The notes: generated by a model from the letters alone, not told the origin. A stretch of 64,000 nucleotides of DNA from Undaria pinnatifida (GCA_012845835.1 JABAKD010000029.1:12539892-12603891), one strand, 5' to 3'. Shown: positions 21,440-34,599, counted from the stretch's first letter. Translations and numbers: made by a program.

Positions 21440-22990
21440 AACATTTACAATTAACGATAAACATTACCGCGAAAAACTAGTTCCCGGGCTCTTGGGGGCC
21501 TTATGTGCTTATTGCAAGGCCCAAAGGGGGGTGCATGTTCTTTTCGCAACTTCGGATCTGGGTACGTAGTGTCTTCCTTGACCGACGCGAGATTCGTATG
21601 CAAACGCTTACAAACGAGTCGTATCGGTTTGGTACTCGTGCACTCGTCGCAGACACACGTCGCAGACACTCTGCGGAGTTGCCCTGTAATGGCTTGATAC
21701 CCTCTGCTCTTGCGTGCTGTGAGGGGTAGGAGGAGTGCATGGGTTGCCTTTCATTCGCACGATTTAGGCTGTCCGGTTCGAGCGGGGTACGTGCGTACAT
21801 GGCGACGACGGGGCCGCGCAAACGTGTCCACGCTACCAATAAAGGTTCCCCGTATAGTAAAATACAAATGGTTACCAGGTACACTTTAAGATACCCTCGT
21901 ACGTCCGAACAGCCTTCCTGGATGCCCGTTTTGTTATGTCAGAATATGTCAGAAACATCGTCTAAATGTCGAGTGCCTCGTAGCATAGCCCCTCGCGAGT
22001 GACGCATTTAACCCGTTTGTTATTTTTACAGTCGCTATACTTGTGCATGCACCGTGGGCGGGGTCCGCCATGCTAACGTCACTCTCGCGAGTTGCGAATA
22101 TCTACGACGCTCCACACCAAACGTACAATTCAGAGAGTAGAGGGTTCCTTGCATAAATATAAAAATTCGTTTTCAGAGTCACACGTCCGAGTAGCCTTTC
22201 TGGTGCACGGATTTTTACTGCACACTTGTCATAAATGTCGTCTCTGTTCCCAACCATTTACCATGGTAGTCTCTAGGGCCATCAACATTACCAGAGACCC
22301 TCGCGCCAGTGACGCATTTGGCGCTTCTTTTTTCGAAGGGCGACATGTCTCTGCCTTCATTTGCACCAAATTGGTCGGGGTCAAGTCACCCTAGCGGGTG
22401 GCAAATGTGCCTGCCTCAAAATACCCATGCCTCGACGAACGTCGCACGTTTGCATCGTAAACATACCCGTATTGAGACCTGCATTACATAACTACCAACT
22501 ACTGTAACAATACGTCTTACAGGTTGTACGCATGCAGCTCAACACGCTTGAATCTTGGAATTACGTGCACTGTTCACAGAGGACCACGCCGTGGCGAAAC
22601 TCTTCCCGTAACGAGTTGGTTCTAGTGTAAGTTGAATGTATTTTACTTCCGATCGCACGGATTGTATGTGCTCAGATACCCTTGTTCGAGTTGTCCTGAA
22701 TCACACAACTAACTATCTAACTTTGGTTATGTGGCGGAGTAATCCGCCCGAGTAGCCTTCCAAGCGCAAGAAGAGCGGACTTTCTCGTGGTGGCAATCTC
22801 TACGAATGAGTACCCAATCATCGCGATGTTCTCCTCAATACTGCGCCGGCAGTTGTAACTAAGTATATAGACTATGGGAACATTACGTAACTAAGACCTT
22901 GTTGTTGCTTTTCCCGTCCGAAACAATCACCCGCTTTAACGCAAAATTTGTCAACATTGTTTTACGAAATGCGAGCACCTCAGGACGTTG
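21440..22990. repeat. Diverged tandem repeat with ~282 bp spacing
   Basis: The landmark CCGARTAGCCTTYC occurs near 21905, 22187 and 22748, spacings of 282 and 561 bp (about twice 281). A second landmark, GTGACGCATTT, occurs at 21999 and 22309, preceded by TCGCG. The intervening sequence is heavily diverged. No coding function is recognised. Confidence 0.4.
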
Positions 22991-23509
22991 AAAATTGCTT
23001 GTAAATTATCAAGAGGCTACGTAAGGGCTTGGGGTCGCTCGCGCAAGTGACCCCCCTGTTCTTGTGGCGAGCATTGACGGTGCGCGGTGGTACAACCGTT
23101 CGATATGCGAATGCTCAATCGAATGGTAAGTAAGGTACTCGCTTTGCAAATAGGGTACAGTCGCTCGTGCGACTGGCTCAAACCAGGTGCTTATAGTAAA
23201 CCTGGGTGGTGCCCACCGCCCGTAGGCTTGAAAGGGTGCCGTGCCCTCCCCCGGCAGGAGCCTCCAAGCGCACGGTATATATTTACCGATGAGCTCCTTG
23301 ATCGTACGAGCCACCCCCCAAGGTACAGAACCAATCGTGCGAGTAGCTCAAACTCTGCTAGTAAATATTAAAAATGGGTGGTGCCCTCGACCTTAGCTTT
23401 GAAGCCCAAAACAAATCCGATGCGCTCGTTGATCGTACCAGCCACCCTCCGTATTCATCCTTGACTTGCTCCCATTCACTTTCGACATGTTTTTCTTTGT
23501 TCCAGCAGC

Positions 23510-23650
23510 TCGTGCTCTCGGTTGAGGAGAACTTCATCATGCCGAGGCTTGATCGGACTTCCGAAGACGTTGGGGGAGGAGGATCCAGACTCGAGGCATC
23601 TACGAGGGAACCCGCCGTAGATTTCGAGAAGGAGAGCCATCGCGACAAGT
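23510..23650 (+). CDS. Possible internal exon
   Basis: TTTTTCTTTGTTCCAGCAG before about 23510 is a good 3' splice-site match. A CAAGTACGTG at 23646 could be the 5' splice site. The open frame between encodes VEENFIMPRLDRTSEDVGG and then EKESHRDK, with no low complexity. No domain is recognised. The neighbouring segment at about 24085-24185 has a similar acceptor and donor pattern. Confidence 0.3.
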
Positions 23651-23799
23651 ACGTGCACTTGTGCTCCTTTTTAGTTGGTGCTTTTAGTCAAGATTCGACC
23701 ATGAAGTACATTGTTGAGCTGTGTCGAGTACGTGTTTAGTGTGACATTTACCTGAGCAGGGCTGCTCGCGCGAGTGGCCTGTTCTCTGGAGTGTTAGCG

Positions 23800-24700
23800 T
23801 CTGTGTGTACCTCCCAACAGATACAGCAGCTTTCCTCTGCATCGTGCTCGATCATAAACGTGGTAATTGATCATAAACGTGGTAATTGATTATGTATAAT
23901 TCTTTAACAAACTAACCTGCTCCGCTCGCGTACAACATGATGACAACGTGATAAACGTGTTCGCGCGGCAGGGTTCGTCTGGCATACATCGAAGTCGCAT
24001 CCTCGTCCTCGAAGCGTATCACACATCCGCCACAAAGGGCTCCTACAACTTCTTTCATTTATATATCCCATACAGACAGGGAGGCGATGGAGGCTGCCGT
24101 CAGGAGGGCCGGGGTTTGAACTTGGACTCCGGAGGCGCGTGCGCTTTAATTGTGACACACACGCCGACCGCATCAAGTACAGGTTGAGCTACGTCGAATC
24201 ATGTATTTGCGCGTTTTTTCTGCTATCCTGTCCTATGGGGTGTGTAGGTGTGTCGGTGTACACACACCGCAGCTTTCCTCTGGCTGGAAAGTCGGTATGT
24301 CGAGTCAGCGATTGGTATTGCCAAGGAAGCTACAAGGCGCCGGGAAGGTGGGGGCTCGGCCCAGTGCGGTCAGTACTGAGAGGCTCAACGAGTACTTCGT
24401 TGAGCTACGTCAAACTTTTTTTTCGCGCTTTGTTCTACACAGGAGGAGGTTACTCGTACGCGTGGCCTATTTGCCTATTCCCTCGAGTAAGGGTACTTTA
24501 GTGTAGGTGTGCAGAGCGTCTACACCCGGGGGTGTAGAGTTCGTGTACACTCCCCAACGATAGATACCGCAGTATTTCTCTGCATGGTTTTTTAACTTGA
24601 ACAGGGTAAAAAATGCATGGGGGATACTATGGGCTGGCGGGTGTGATGAGGCGCAGCGATTGGTATGTGCACCGGTGCTTAGCACGGCTGCGCGTTTCGC
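23800..24700 (+). repeat. Diverged repeated block (three copies)
   Basis: GTGTACxxxCC followed by GATACAGCAGCTTTCCTCTG recurs in altered form at about 23805, 24255 and 24550. In the last two copies a second landmark, CAGCGATTGGTAT, follows at about 24306 and 24655. These may be duplicated exon/intron units of a host gene. Confidence 0.35.
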
Positions 24701-25547
24701 GAAGCTTTTCTGATATTTGATTTTGCGAAAATTTTGGGGTGGTTTCGATTTGGATGTACAGGCCTACTCGCTCGAGTTGCCTTCTCTCTGGAGGAGTAAA
24801 AGTGGGTGTCAAAAGAGGGAGAAACGCTCGGGGGTGGCGGTACGTATGTTGAGGCCGCGATTGAAGTAGGGTCCCCAGGGGCGCTTGTCGCCTACTGCGA
24901 ATTGAATGAGAGCTAGCGGTTGTCGCTGAACGTAAAGTACACGGTGTTACAAGGCCGGGTTCTGGCGGTATGTGCGAGGATACAGTCAGCGTTGTCAAAC
25001 TATCGGTTACTATGATAATTTTGCGAGTTTTACGATCACACTTTTTTAGAACTACAAGTAGCGGACATAAGGTTAGTCGGTTGGACGGCTTCCGAACGAA
25101 GTTGTTCGGAGTCAAGTGTCGAGTGAGATGTCGAGTTCTCTTGTATGCAACTACTACGTAGAAGCGAGCCATAATCACCGGAGGAATAAAATTAAATATG
25201 AGGTTATGCCAGCGTATGGCGTTGGTTGGCAAATGCAATTTAGACCACGTTTGTCAGCATTTGATCTTAACCTTTGCTTTCCCCCCTCCCCTTCGATCGG
25301 AGTGTAAGCGATAACAAGCTATTTTTTTTCCTCTCTCCTCCGAGGAGGGGTTTAGAGCACCATTTATTTCCGCACCATTTTGTTTCCGAGGGTCCTTTCT
25401 TTGAAGGTGTCTGCCTCGCCCCCCAAAAAAACTGGACCATTTTGTCAACGTTTAACTCGATGAACGCCATCTCAACGATGTTGGAGACGGTTCCTTCAGA
25501 AAGTATATTTTAGAAATGTGCTACCTCTATTGCAGCACACGTGAACC

Positions 25548-25717
25548 ACACGTCAACGCACCACAACAACACCCCACAACAACAAAAACAACAACACAAC
25601 AACAACACCACAACACCACAAAAACACCACACCAACACCACAACAACAAAAACAACAACAAAACAACAACAACAACACAACAACAACAATAACAATAACG
25701 ACAACAACAACAGCAGC

Positions 25718-25753
<36 letters not shown>

Positions 25754-25769
25754 AACAATAACAACAACG

Positions 25770-25849
<80 letters not shown>

Positions 25850-25940
25850 AATAATAACAACAACGACAACAACAACAACAACAACAAAAACAACAACAAC
25901 AGCAGCAACACCACAGCACCACAACAACACCACAACAAGT
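25548..25940. repeat. (CAA)n microsatellite
   Basis: Near-perfect CAA repeat of about 390 bp, with interspersed TAA, CGA and CAC variants, especially at the edges. The long open frames on both strands (poly-Asn, poly-Leu, poly-Cys, poly-Val) are artefacts. Confidence 0.97.
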
Positions 25941-26217
25941 CAAAGTTGTCTCTCTAGCAATGCATGTAACCATTTGCCAGTGCCGCTAGCTATTGGGGTG
26001 TTAACCTGGAAGTGAAGTGAAACTCATTCCCAATGTCAAGTACCAGTACATTTTCCCTGGCTACAATAATATGGCAGAGCTTCATGCAACCCGGAAGTGA
26101 AATGCCTAAAGATGGGGTGAAAATGGGGGGGTATCCCACCGTAGCCTCGGAATAAACCAGCAAAATAGCAACACAGCAAGCGCCATTACTGCCGATTTCA
26201 CGCTCTCCCCATTGAAC

Positions 26218-27721
26218 TCAACAAACACAAACAGAGGAAAAACTTCCTCCAACTGTAGCGTTTAGGGCTACCGTAGCACACGTTCCACTCATTAGTTCAA
26301 CCGTTACCTTCCCACATGATCTACCACATCGTTCCTGAATTCGTCGACAGCTGTGTATCAATACGGCTGCCGCCTTCTCCCGCCCCCATGGTTTCCCTTT
26401 GTCGTTGCTCTTGGCTTCCTCTGTTGCGTGGCGTAGCCAGCCCTTCTCCGCCTTGCCCCCGTGCCATCTCGCCATGAAGCGGGCCGCCGGGTCGAAGACA
26501 TCCCCATACCGTTTCCCCCTCTTCGTCGCCACCCTCAGCCACAGCACCGTCTCTTCTCCGAACAGCAAAGGGGAGCTGTATCCGTGAACCGTTCGGTGGC
26601 TTGGAATACCCTGATGTCGTCTGCTAGGTATTGGGCCCGGTTCTTTTCTGTTCGACCCAGTCCCGGGTTCTCTCCACCAGCCATCGTCCCGAACATCACC
26701 AGATGGGTCCGCCGCTCATTGATCGACCGATATATTCCCGCTTCAAGGAGGAGGGGTCGTTTGCGGATGGTCGTCTCAACGCTCCCACATTGGGCCTTCT
26801 TGAGAGCCTTCGCGTACGACATGAGGTGGTCGGTGCGCTGTTGGCGCTGGAAGCCAATGTTGTGGTGTGCGATTCGGAGCTCAGCGAAGTACGCCTGGCC
26901 AAGCGTCCAAGTGACACAGGGTGCCCATCACCTCGACCTTTAGTAGGCGCACCTTTACAATGAAAGGGGGTCCTCCATATCAACAGCTCCCACTTTAGAA
27001 CCGATTGTAGCATGCCCATGCGAGTCAGCCCCCCCGTCGTTTGATTTCTGGCATAAGCGCCGACAAGACCGCCCAGGTACAAAACCTTCATCTCGTCTGA
27101 ATATGCCTTTGGCCCGCTACTTCGACAACGAGCGGTGAGGCCCGGATAGCCTGGTTGGGTGTCCATTGTAGAATTGTCTCGGTTTCCTTTTCGAAACACG
27201 GTGACGCCTGCTGCTTCGAAAACGGTCACAATGACGGTCATCATCTTCGACATATTGCCTGCATCGTCGTCCTACATCATACCTTCCGTAGACACGCTAG
27301 TGGTTCAAGCTGCACCCCGTCCTCCCCGTGGTCCTTCTCGATGTGAACCGATTCCCTCAAAATGTGTGGGTCCTCAATGAATCGTTCCGGAACGGCATGT
27401 ATCGCAGCGTCGAAAAAGACATTGAGGAGAAGCGATGGCAACAAGCGTCCTTGACCAAGTCCCTGCGTGACGTCAAACCGTTCAGGGTGCTCACCGTTCT
27501 CCGTACGCACGTGGTCTCGCATGCCTTCGTGGAATTGGCGGAAAACGGTCAACGTCTTCTCTGGTACATACGCCGAAGCGCGCGAGCACCACCCACAGCA
27601 TCTCTCGGTTGACGGAGTCACAAGCGTTCTGGATATCAATAAAGCGCATGCACAAAGGGATTCTCGTCGTTCGTCCGAAATCTTGCAGTCGGCGCGAGAC
27701 AGTACCAGGCGAATAACTCAA
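26218..27721 (-). pseudogene. Degenerate LINE-type reverse transcriptase
   Basis: Frames on the minus strand follow the order of a non-LTR reverse transcriptase. [17 protein letters not shown] at about 27600-27650 is the palm block with the first catalytic Asp. [19 protein letters not shown] matches the RQGCxLSPLLFN block. Near 27255 the YADDA box is corrupted (stop and DDDA), followed by KMMTVIVTVFEAAGVTV. The 26.2-26.8 kb frames (RRTHLVMFGTM and nearby) are the region after reverse transcriptase. At least three frameshifts or stops separate the pieces. A related copy lies at 32.15-33.23 kb on the plus strand. No endonuclease domain was recognised. Confidence 0.7.
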
Positions 27722-28020
27722 CCGGCCACCATCCCAAACTTCAACCGGTGGTTATTCCGCTCATTATCCGTCCGCGGTACGGCCCCCTCGAAAGAGAAAC
27801 GCCCGTGTGCGGATGGTTGTCTCAACGCTCTCATATATATATTCAAAGATGCCAGGAGACATGCCAAGCAAGGGAAAGCACTAGCTGTCAACCGTGTACA
27901 TATAGTTTATAGGGCTGAGTGGGCCACGCGAAAATATTTCAGCCAACGGGCAAACAGTAGATGGCTAACGGAAAAAATGCTATCTGTCAAGAGTTGAAAG
28001 TGCTCCTGGCGTATTTGCGC

Positions 28021-28145
28021 ATACCTATATCCTTAATGAGGACACACAACCCGTAACACGCGCGATCGGAGTATCACACACAGCTTGCAAAGATGAGTTT
28101 CGACGAAATATTCGATCTCACAGCTGGAGTGTTTTAAAATTTTAA
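28021..28145 (-). mobile_element. Modular repeat, short copy (head end only)
   Basis: It contains TATATCCTTAATGAGGACAC through CACAGCTGGAGTGT and the AT-rich end. The copy is cut off about 125 bp from the head, so only the head end is present. It lies just downstream, in minus-strand terms upstream, of the degenerate LINE. Confidence 0.75.
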
Positions 28146-28149
28146 CGGG

Positions 28150-30340
28150 ATTCCAGGGGTCTCCGAAGAAAAATCATTCCGACACCACACTACAAATTTT
28201 ATTTAGGGGAAACCAAATATAGGGCAGGGGGTGTCATCATTTTGATTTAGCGACCCTCCGGCGTATAAGGGGTACATACCATATCAAATCCTATATAAAC
28301 CAGATCAGACCATTCATAAACCGCAGTACTATACTATTTTCTATATAGTTCAAGTCCACACTAAAACCTATACAAATCAAGAGCAGGGGATTTTGGTTAA
28401 TCATCCCCGCATTCCCGAATGGTACATATAGCCTTCCAGACACTACAACACCACCCAGCGTTTCGGCTTTTTGGTAGCTGAACACTGGGAAGAAATAGAG
28501 CATGGACACTGCCGAGAGCATGGACATAGTCGGTGCCGAGGAAACAGGCACAGCAGCGCCGTTCAATTGTCAGGGTTGGTTGGAGCGTCTCTGCAGATCT
28601 TTGCAAGGAACCGGCAACTGGTGGCTCAAATCCTCCGGTTTGTACACTACGCCAAGATGTAGCCGGCGGAGATGCAGACAACGTCATCATCGATAAGGCG
28701 TTGTAGACGAAAGATTCAGGGCTGACAAATTACTCGTAGTACCCTGACCTCAGCGACCAAAAAGCTGTGTGCATAGAGGTACAACCTTGTCCAACTGCAA
28801 TATTACCTCGCTATTTTCGACTACCATTCAATTTATAGAATCAGCAACTTGCACCAATGCGTCAAATGTCTGTTTTTCATGCCCCCCCCTTTAATCGTCT
28901 GCTGGCAGGTCCATACGGGATCGGCACTGATGGAATACACTGGACAGTACTTCCGTAACGCCTCGCGCGACCGGCTTGCGCCTGTGCGGGAATTCACAAC
29001 CCTTTAGCGGAGGCGGAGGTGCCGGTGCAAGTTCCCGGCACCGACCGGACCCACTACGGTACACGGTTGCAGGTCGGAGCACCACTTGTAACACTCTTCA
29101 AACTTCCTTTGCAACGCAATGAGCCCGACACGCACGCTGTCGGGGTTTTATCGGTAGCAGCACCACCAAGCACGGATACCCGGGTCGGATCGGTGGGTGG
29201 ACAGGTCGTGAAGGGGCGCTTATGGAGCTGCTGGTGGGGCGAAGATGGTTCACTTTCGAGTGGAAGGCGCGAAAGCTGCGCACAGAGACCACCTCCATAT
29301 CTGTCCTCACAACTTGGTGATAGAACTAGATCCGGACATGAGCGTCGATAAGACGATGTACGTGTTCAGAATCGACGAGTAGTTGTCACGCAGGAGGTAC
29401 TAGTTGAGCCCGTGGGGCTCGTGGGCGCGGTTAAAGAAAACCTCCTGCTATGCGAACGGTTCCCCACACCGTCGCCCCTATTCCTCTAACACGCTGGCTT
29501 AACCTACAACTCGGACGCGGCTCGAACATCAGAGGAGGTACCCGCACCCTCTGCTGCTGGAGCCGTCGAGTGTCCGGCCTGAAAAATGGAGGTGGTTGTA
29601 CGGGAACTGCGGCAACACGCTGGGGGGCACCTCAAAGAGACCAAGGTACGCCCTGTTTGCTCTAAGAACTCCAAACAATTATGTGCCCACGCAAACCCAC
29701 ACATAGGGTTTTGTTGGGTGAGACGTGTCGCACTGCCTCGAAAACTCTAGCGATGACAAGTCTGCTCTATTCGGGTTATGATTCGATTTGCGATTTAACG
29801 CCGGTTTCGTGTGTGTACCAAACGTGTACTCCACAGGCCTTCAAGGAGATCGACACATGCGGCTTTTGTGGTGTGGCGGGTGTGGGTGCCTGCAACACAT
29901 GGGTACATGTTCACCCGAAGGGAAAAAAAGACGCTTAGCGTGCTCTCCAGCTGCACTTTCGCTCCAAGGGGGACGAGCGAAACGCCTCCGTCACGCTCAG
30001 CCTGATAACAGCGTCCATCAAGCTATCCAGCATTCAGCGTGCACTAACGAGCCCCTTAAGTGCCTTTTTTGCAAAAAGTACCGTTGGATATGGAAGTACT
30101 CTATATGGCCCACCACGTGCCGACGGAACACGCCGTGGTCGTTGAAGTCCAAGGATCTCGTGGCTTTGGCATTCCGAGCAAAACGTACGACGTGAGCGAA
30201 TCATGCAAAGTGGCCGTGAAGGAGAGGGTGTAGTACGAAAGCGCCCCAAGAAAGGAACCAGCGCGATGATTTGACCACGCAAGGGAACAGTGGAAGGAGA
30301 GGAAGGGAAAACCGACAGAATCCAAGCGGCGTTCCCATCG
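28150..30340. other. No gene recognised
   Basis: Several frames of 60-135 codons overlap with no recognisable domain. No repeat stands out. The region could hold exons of an unrecognised gene. Confidence 0.3.
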
Positions 30341-30349
30341 ACGTCGATT

Positions 30350-31215
30350 GTTCGACGAAGAGGAGGAGAAAGAGAAAGAGGAAGACGAAAAGGAGGAAGA
30401 GGAGGAGGAGGAGGAGGAGGAGGAGGAGGAGGAGGAGGATGAGGACATAGAGGAGAAGGAGGAGGAGGAGGAGAAGGAGGAGGAGGTGGAGGAGGAGGAG
30501 GAGGAGGAGGAGGAGAAGGAGGAGGAGGAGGAGGAGGAGGAGGAGGAGGAGGAGGAGGAGGAGGAGGAGGAGGAGGAGGAGGAGGAGGAAGAGGAGGAGG
30601 AGGAGGAGGAGGAGAAGGAGGAGAAGGAGGAGGAGGAGGAGGAGGAGGAGGAGGAGGAGGAGGAGGAGGAGGAGGAGGAGGAGGAGGAGGAGGAGGAGGA
30701 GGAGGAGGAGGAGGAGGAGGAGGAGGAGGAGGAGGAGGAGGAGGAGGAGGAGGAGGAGGAGGAGGAGGAGGAGGAGGAGGAGGAGGAGGAGGAGGAGGAG
30801 GAGGAGGAGGAGGAGGAGGAGGAGGAGGAGGAGGAGGAGGAGGAGGAGGAGGAGGAGGAGGAGGAGGAGGAGGAGGAGGAGGAGGAGGAGGAGGAGGAGG
30901 AGGAGGAGGAGGAGGAGGAGGAGGAGGAGGAGGAGGAGGAGGAGGAGGAGGAGAAGGAGGAGGAGGAGGAGGAGGAGGAGGAGGAGGAGGAGGAGGAGGA
31001 GGAGGAGGAGGAGGAGGAGGAGGAGGAGGAGGAGGAGGAGGAGGAGGAGGAGGAGGAGGAGGAGGAGGAGGAGGAGGAGGAGGAGGAGGAGGAGGAGGAG
31101 GAGGAGGAGGAGGAGGAGGGGGGGGGGGTAGGAGGGGGGGGGACGCGGAGGAGGAGGACGGGAGAAACGAGGAGGAAGAGAAGGAAGAAGAGGAGGAGGA
31201 GGAGGAGGATAAACA
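30350..31215. repeat. (GGA)n microsatellite
   Basis: About 865 bp of GAG/GGA repeat with few AAG and GAT interruptions, a G-run at about 31118-31127 and a degraded right edge. Open frames on both strands encode poly-Glu, poly-Pro, poly-Ser or poly-Leu and are artefacts. Confidence 0.97.
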
Positions 31216-31235
31216 AATAGAGGAGAAAGAGGAGA

Positions 31236-31296
31236 GGAGAAAACATAGAAGCATAGGAGAAAACATAGAAGCATAGGAGAAAACATAGAAGCAGAG
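31236..31296. repeat. Three tandem 20 bp repeats
   Basis: The unit AGGAGAAAACATAGAAGCAT is repeated three times with little change, next to the GGA microsatellite. Confidence 0.85.
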
Positions 31297-31469
31297 GAGG
31301 AAGAAGAGGAAGGCGAGAGGGAGGAGGAAGAAAACGAGAAGAACGGGCAGGGAGGAGTTCATGGGGTAGGGAAAAAGGATAGCGGGCGTAGGGGTCAGGG
31401 TGTAGGGGTAGCAACGCCTTACGCCGTTAGCACAACCGGGCGGCGATATACGTCGACGAGGCATTGGAG

Positions 31470-32115
31470 TCAGTTGGGTTGATTTGGGTACGTCAATTTG
31501 TCTTGAGCATTAATAGGAAGTGTTTTAGTTCTTTTTTGTTTTGCCTTGCATTCCCAAACATACACCCGGCATCTAGGTATGCCAAAAAAAAAACAGCAAG
31601 TTGAACGCCAAGCAGGAGTAGACGCCAGATACACGTACATAGAGCAGCGTCTGCGGGCGTGTGAGACAAACAACGAACACACGAAAAAATAAAAAACTTG
31701 ATTATGGCCGTCCAATATAGGGGGGAGGGGGTAGTGTGATATGTCTGGGATTCAGACCCGCGTGCACCCTCGCATATACTTCTGTATCAGATGGTTATAT
31801 GCTTGGTGGAGTCGGGGTGGTTGAGATTCAGTTGTATAGCTGGGCCGAGAGAACACGCCGTTGCACCGCACACCACGCGATGGGTGGAATGAACGGTTAT
31901 ATTTGCAGAACGTGACAACAATACATACAGTAAATACCCCGAACTCATCCGTCATCTTGACCATGGTCGATCCATCTTCAAGCAATCGGTTTGTCTTTCC
32001 GTTACATGAAACAAACAACATATTTCACCCGTCTACATCCAGCACAACCAGTGTCAGTGCTGATCGAGAGAGACGAGCCTGCGGTCACAGACTACTACGC
32101 CGAGATATAGTCTAG
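31470..32115. other. No gene recognised
   Basis: Short frames on both strands, AT-rich in parts, no domain. Nothing else is supported. Confidence 0.3.
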
Positions 32116-32149
32116 TCTAATGTGCATCAAGGTCCTCTTCAAAAAATTA

Positions 32150-33227
32150 AGGAATATCACATGTTGCCCATGCAGGCAAGGCACTGCTGAAAATCATCGC
32201 GTCTTGCCTTCGCTGCTACTGCGAACATGTGCGAATCCTCCTCTTGGAACAGCGCGGCTCCCATCTGGCGCGATCAGCTGGGAATATCATATGACATTTT
32301 CGTCGTACGCTGACCGCAGGAACTCGGACGAGAGAGGAAGAATCCCTTGTATATATCTATCTTCAGGGAGCGTACGATTCTGTGGACCAAGAGGTACCTG
32401 GTACTGCTGTTGGAACTGCCCGTGCCCGCACGCTTCGGTATACCAGCCACGATGCTGGCAGTTATTCACTTGATCCACGACGGCGTGCAGGCTCGCGAGC
32501 GTACGGACGACGGTGGGCACTTGGAGTGGTTTGACATCGCGCCCAGGAGCTTCGGCAGGGTTGCGTGCTATCGCCGTTGCGGTTTAACATGTTCTTCGCC
32601 GCTGCACTACATGTTGTCCACTTTCGCTGTCAGTGAGGACGAAGGCATGGTGCAGAACCTAGTCCACCTTGATGACGATAGGGATGGCAGAGTCGAGCAA
32701 CCGTTGGCATGTGTGCAGAAGGCCGTGTGGGGCAACCGTTACGCCGACGACGCATAACTTGTCTCGAAATCGACAGAGTGGCTTGCTGAAATGATGCCAA
32801 TCATTGTTACCGTCTTCGAAGCAGCAGGCATTAACTTGTCTCGAAATCGGCAGAGGAGCTTGCTAAAATGATGTCAGTCATTGTGACCTTCTTCAAAGCA
32901 GCAGGCATGACGGTTTCGGGGGGGGACAGCCGGAGGCCATGCATCCCGGGCTCCACCTTTTGCAATCGAGGCAGCAGAACAGAGGTGCCAACAGAATTGC
33001 AGTTATATACCTCGGTGACGCTATCCACGAAGATGCCAACCGCATGGTTGAGATCAAGCGACGGGTCCAAGTTGTATGAAGGCATGCTGCAAGCGTCTTC
33101 ACGGTCCCGAGCTATACTATATGGCAACCGCCCGGCTCCGCCTGAAAATCCGCAAGCTGAAGGCCGAGGTGATGAAGGTCCTCTGCTGTACGGGAGTGTG
33201 ACGTGGACGCTCAACGCGACTCACTAA
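32150..33227 (+). pseudogene. Degenerate LINE-type reverse transcriptase, second copy
   Basis: In plus-strand order, in changing frames, there is GKALLKIIASCLR (the conserved block before the palm), [11 protein letters not shown] (first catalytic Asp block), [19 protein letters not shown] and GNRYADDA (catalytic YADD box). After that comes a block like MMSVIVTFFKAAGMTV that matches the copy at 26.2-27.7 kb. In-frame stops and frameshifts break it throughout, and a 77 bp segment after the YADD box is duplicated in tandem (32756-32909). No endonuclease domain or poly-A tail was identified. Confidence 0.75.
32756..32909 (+). repeat. 77 bp tandem duplication inside the LINE copy
   Basis: AACTTGTCTCGAAATCG begins at 32756 and again at 32833. 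The two units differ at about ten positions, so the duplication is old. Confidence 0.85.
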
Positions 33228-33239
33228 TGCTAGTTCCAA

Positions 33240-34530
33240 CAGGCACACCTCGAAGTCTTTCGGTACCTTCCAGCGTCGTGCGGACGACAACAACCTCCAG
33301 TACGGCAAGGCCCTCAATAAGACGAAATGCGATATATCGTATAAGCGATGATCTGGAAACGGCGAGTCTTCTCCACTGGTGCAATGGCACGGAAAATCAA
33401 GGGGCGGTTTTTTCCGTCTGGTGGTGTTTGCGCAGATAGCCGGTGGAAAAAAAGCCGGGACCAGGTGCGTCACCGCACAACTGGCTCAGATTCTTTTGAG
33501 ACGGTCCCGCCGTTTTTTTTATCCGCCGAAGGCCCCGCGGAAGATTCCCCACGGCAATTTGGAGTTGAAACCGCACAGTACTGTGGGTCCACACGCACCG
33601 ACGGGGCGGGCAAGTGGTAGCGGGGGATCCTCGAAAAACCCGAACGATTCATTGACGGGTGGCACGTAGAGGAGCAACAAAAGAAGAGCTCGCCGGAGCG
33701 CAACACAACCCGGATGCGAGACACACAAAGCCGAAAGGGGTATGGGGGGGTCCCTTGTATTTCGCTATTTCTATTTTCCTTTTGGTACCCCTTGGGGCGA
33801 TGAGGTCGACACGAACAAACCCGGTCGTCGAATATACTGTCAGTAAAGGACAGACCAGGCAGAAATGCTCCTTTCTTTCCCCCTCTAGTATTAACAGTTG
33901 CATTCGGAACTCAGCTCGGGTGCTGTCCCTATGCCGGCCGTCTGGATGTTTTTCTTTTTTTCAATAGCTTTGTTGCTGCTGCGGTTTTGACTGTGATTTA
34001 TCAGTAAAGTGCGATTTTGTATTTCCAGCTCGGTACGGGGGCGACGATGACGGTATTGGCACCAACCCACTGTCGGCAGAAACAGTGCACAGATGATAGA
34101 CCATGCGGCAGGGGTCCATGGGCCACATACGCCCCTAGCATGTGTATATATACATATTCAATGCAGGCGTCCCCTGTGGATTAACCGGGGTATTAGGTGA
34201 ATCTCGTCCCTACTAGAAAAAGTCACTCCTCGAGTGTGTGTTCGAATGCTCCCGAGTGCGTAGTCGTGGTGTGTGCTCGTGGAGGCTTATTCTTGTGTGA
34301 AAAAAAATCACGAGCGCGGAAAGAGGGCGTGGGTGAGTTAGCAAAACAAATTGATGGAAATCGACGGGCATGACAAGCTGAAGAGTGGGAGTATGGGGAG
34401 CAGAAGGGAATACACCGGTTCGGTGTGACCACGGCTTGTTGCTGAGAAGGGTAGAAAGCTCTTTTCTTCGGGTTGTCATTGAGCTGGGCGGGGCAAGTAA
34501 AAAAAGCGATTTGAAAAAAAAAAAAGTTCC
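33240..34530. other. No gene recognised
   Basis: Frames of up to 119 codons overlap on both strands with no recognisable domain. Nothing supported. Confidence 0.3.
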
Positions 34531-34536
34531 TATTCC

Positions 34537-34538
34537 TG

Positions 34539-34571
<33 letters not shown>

Positions 34572-34599
34572 AATCATCATCATCATCATCATCATCAGT
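34537..34599. repeat. (ATC)n microsatellite
   Basis: About 20 ATC units with a single TAA interruption. Confidence 0.95.

Noticed and set aside
25510-25973. Poly-Asn, poly-Leu, poly-Cys and poly-Val frames
   Set aside because: Artefacts of the CAA microsatellite.
30034-31464. Very long Pro-, Ser-, Leu- and Glu-rich frames on both strands
   Set aside because: All come from the GGA microsatellite, which is open in several frames at once.
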